NCBI GenBank assembly: GCA_045597845.1
Contig: JAZLKZ010000072.1
Coordinates: forward strand, 1 to 21,735
Length of the DNA stretch: 21,735 nt
Source of the DNA: Colimorpha sp045597845
GTDB taxonomy: Bacteria; Bacteroidota; Bacteroidia; Bacteroidales; P3
Direction of reading: 5' to 3'
Part shown: positions 21,595 to 21,735 of the stretch, in pieces
Numbering within the stretch: the stretch's first letter is position 1
Layout of the letters: the number at the start of each line of letters is the position of its first letter
Translations under genes and position numbers: made by a program
The notes under the pieces: model-generated
Seen by the model: the letters and a program-made list of their open reading frames with translations, nothing else
Database searches by the model: none
What the model was told of the DNA's origin: nothing

Positions 21595-21733
21595 AGGGGA
21601 CTTCTATTTTTAGCATTTTTGCGCCATTCCTCTGAACTTCGTGAAGTCCGTTAGCCAAAATTCAAAGTGAACAACGCGGCAAATATATGAATTTTCTTCT
21701 ATTTTCTAACTTTTCATCATTATTTCATGGTGT
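21595..21733 (-). repeat. Right copy of 139-bp perfect inverted terminal repeat
   Basis: Exact reverse complement of 1-139; two further bases (GT) lie beyond it at the window end. Here it occupies the upstream region of asd in the promoter orientation and adjoins the proximal -7 box, so this may be the native position of the sequence and the left copy the displaced one. No protein-coding content is visible. Confidence 0.95.
21680..21687 (-). promoter_or_regulatory. Putative distal -7 box (TATATTTG) inside the terminal repeat
   Basis: TATATTTG followed by CCGCG on the minus strand matches TAnnTTTG about 120 bases upstream of asd. No -33 TTTG is found at the expected distance. The same box is at 47-54 in the left repeat copy. 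Confidence 0.4.
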
Positions 21734-21735
21734 GT

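Overview
The window looks like a chromosomal segment of an uncultured Bacteroidota member, most likely a gut- or rumen-type Bacteroidales. The basis is: Bacteroidota-type -7 boxes (TAnnTTTG) upstream of several genes, one with a -33 TTTG at exactly 19 bases; few Shine-Dalgarno sequences; and a set of families common in that phylum (FISUMP modules, DUF4143 ATPase, DUF2807, DUF4468-like, GYDIA-type GHMP kinase, DUF4160/DUF2442 pair). There are no rRNA or tRNA genes, CRISPR arrays, phage genes or transposase genes. No gene-free stretch exceeds 300 bases; the longest (3828-4113) is annotated below.

Layout. Positions 1-139 and 21595-21733 are perfect inverted copies of one sequence. Positions 189-3827 hold three AT-rich minus-strand genes: a secreted protein with three FISUMP modules, a double-zinc-ribbon membrane protein and a small lipoprotein. 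Positions 3951-5561 form a cassette in which a 41-base direct repeat brackets a DUF4143-type AAA ATPase and a GAGAC-rich palindrome. Positions 5561-8170 are a minus-strand run: M15 peptidase lipoprotein, low-molecular-weight tyrosine phosphatase, TatD-like hydrolase and outer-membrane beta-barrel. Positions 8275-11880 are plus strand: EamA transporter, a DUF4160/DUF2442 pair (the first gene apparently frameshifted) and recG.

Positions 12102-21560 are all minus strand. Reading from the right: asd-ribF-rlmH (4-base overlaps), a DUF2807 lipoprotein, a DUF4468-like secreted protein, then the mevalonate genes: HMG-CoA reductase, a GYDIA-family GHMP kinase (probable phosphomevalonate kinase), diphosphomevalonate decarboxylase and mevalonate kinase, followed by a GtrA-family membrane protein. 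Together the four enzymes would convert HMG-CoA to isopentenyl diphosphate; HMG-CoA synthase and IPP isomerase are not in the window. GtrA-type proteins act on polyprenyl-phosphate-linked sugars, so its place at the end of the run is plausible.

The most unusual feature is the load of small repeats in the mevalonate region. (1) REP-like palindromes (core TTCGACrGGCTCA) are inserted in frame inside two enzyme genes, adding extra peptide loops. (2) A second family, with CACGCAGA... ends, fills the recG-gtrA gap and the gap before the GHMP kinase; its members share a conserved head with CCTACCGGAC at the same offset. (3) A gene for a GxxExxY protein, with a PD-(D/E)XK-like D...ExK motif, sits inside the mevalonate run, bracketed by 31-base direct copies of the CTGCG repeat. 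The window therefore shows several kinds of short mobile or repetitive DNA settling in an essential-metabolism operon, some of it tolerated inside coding sequence.
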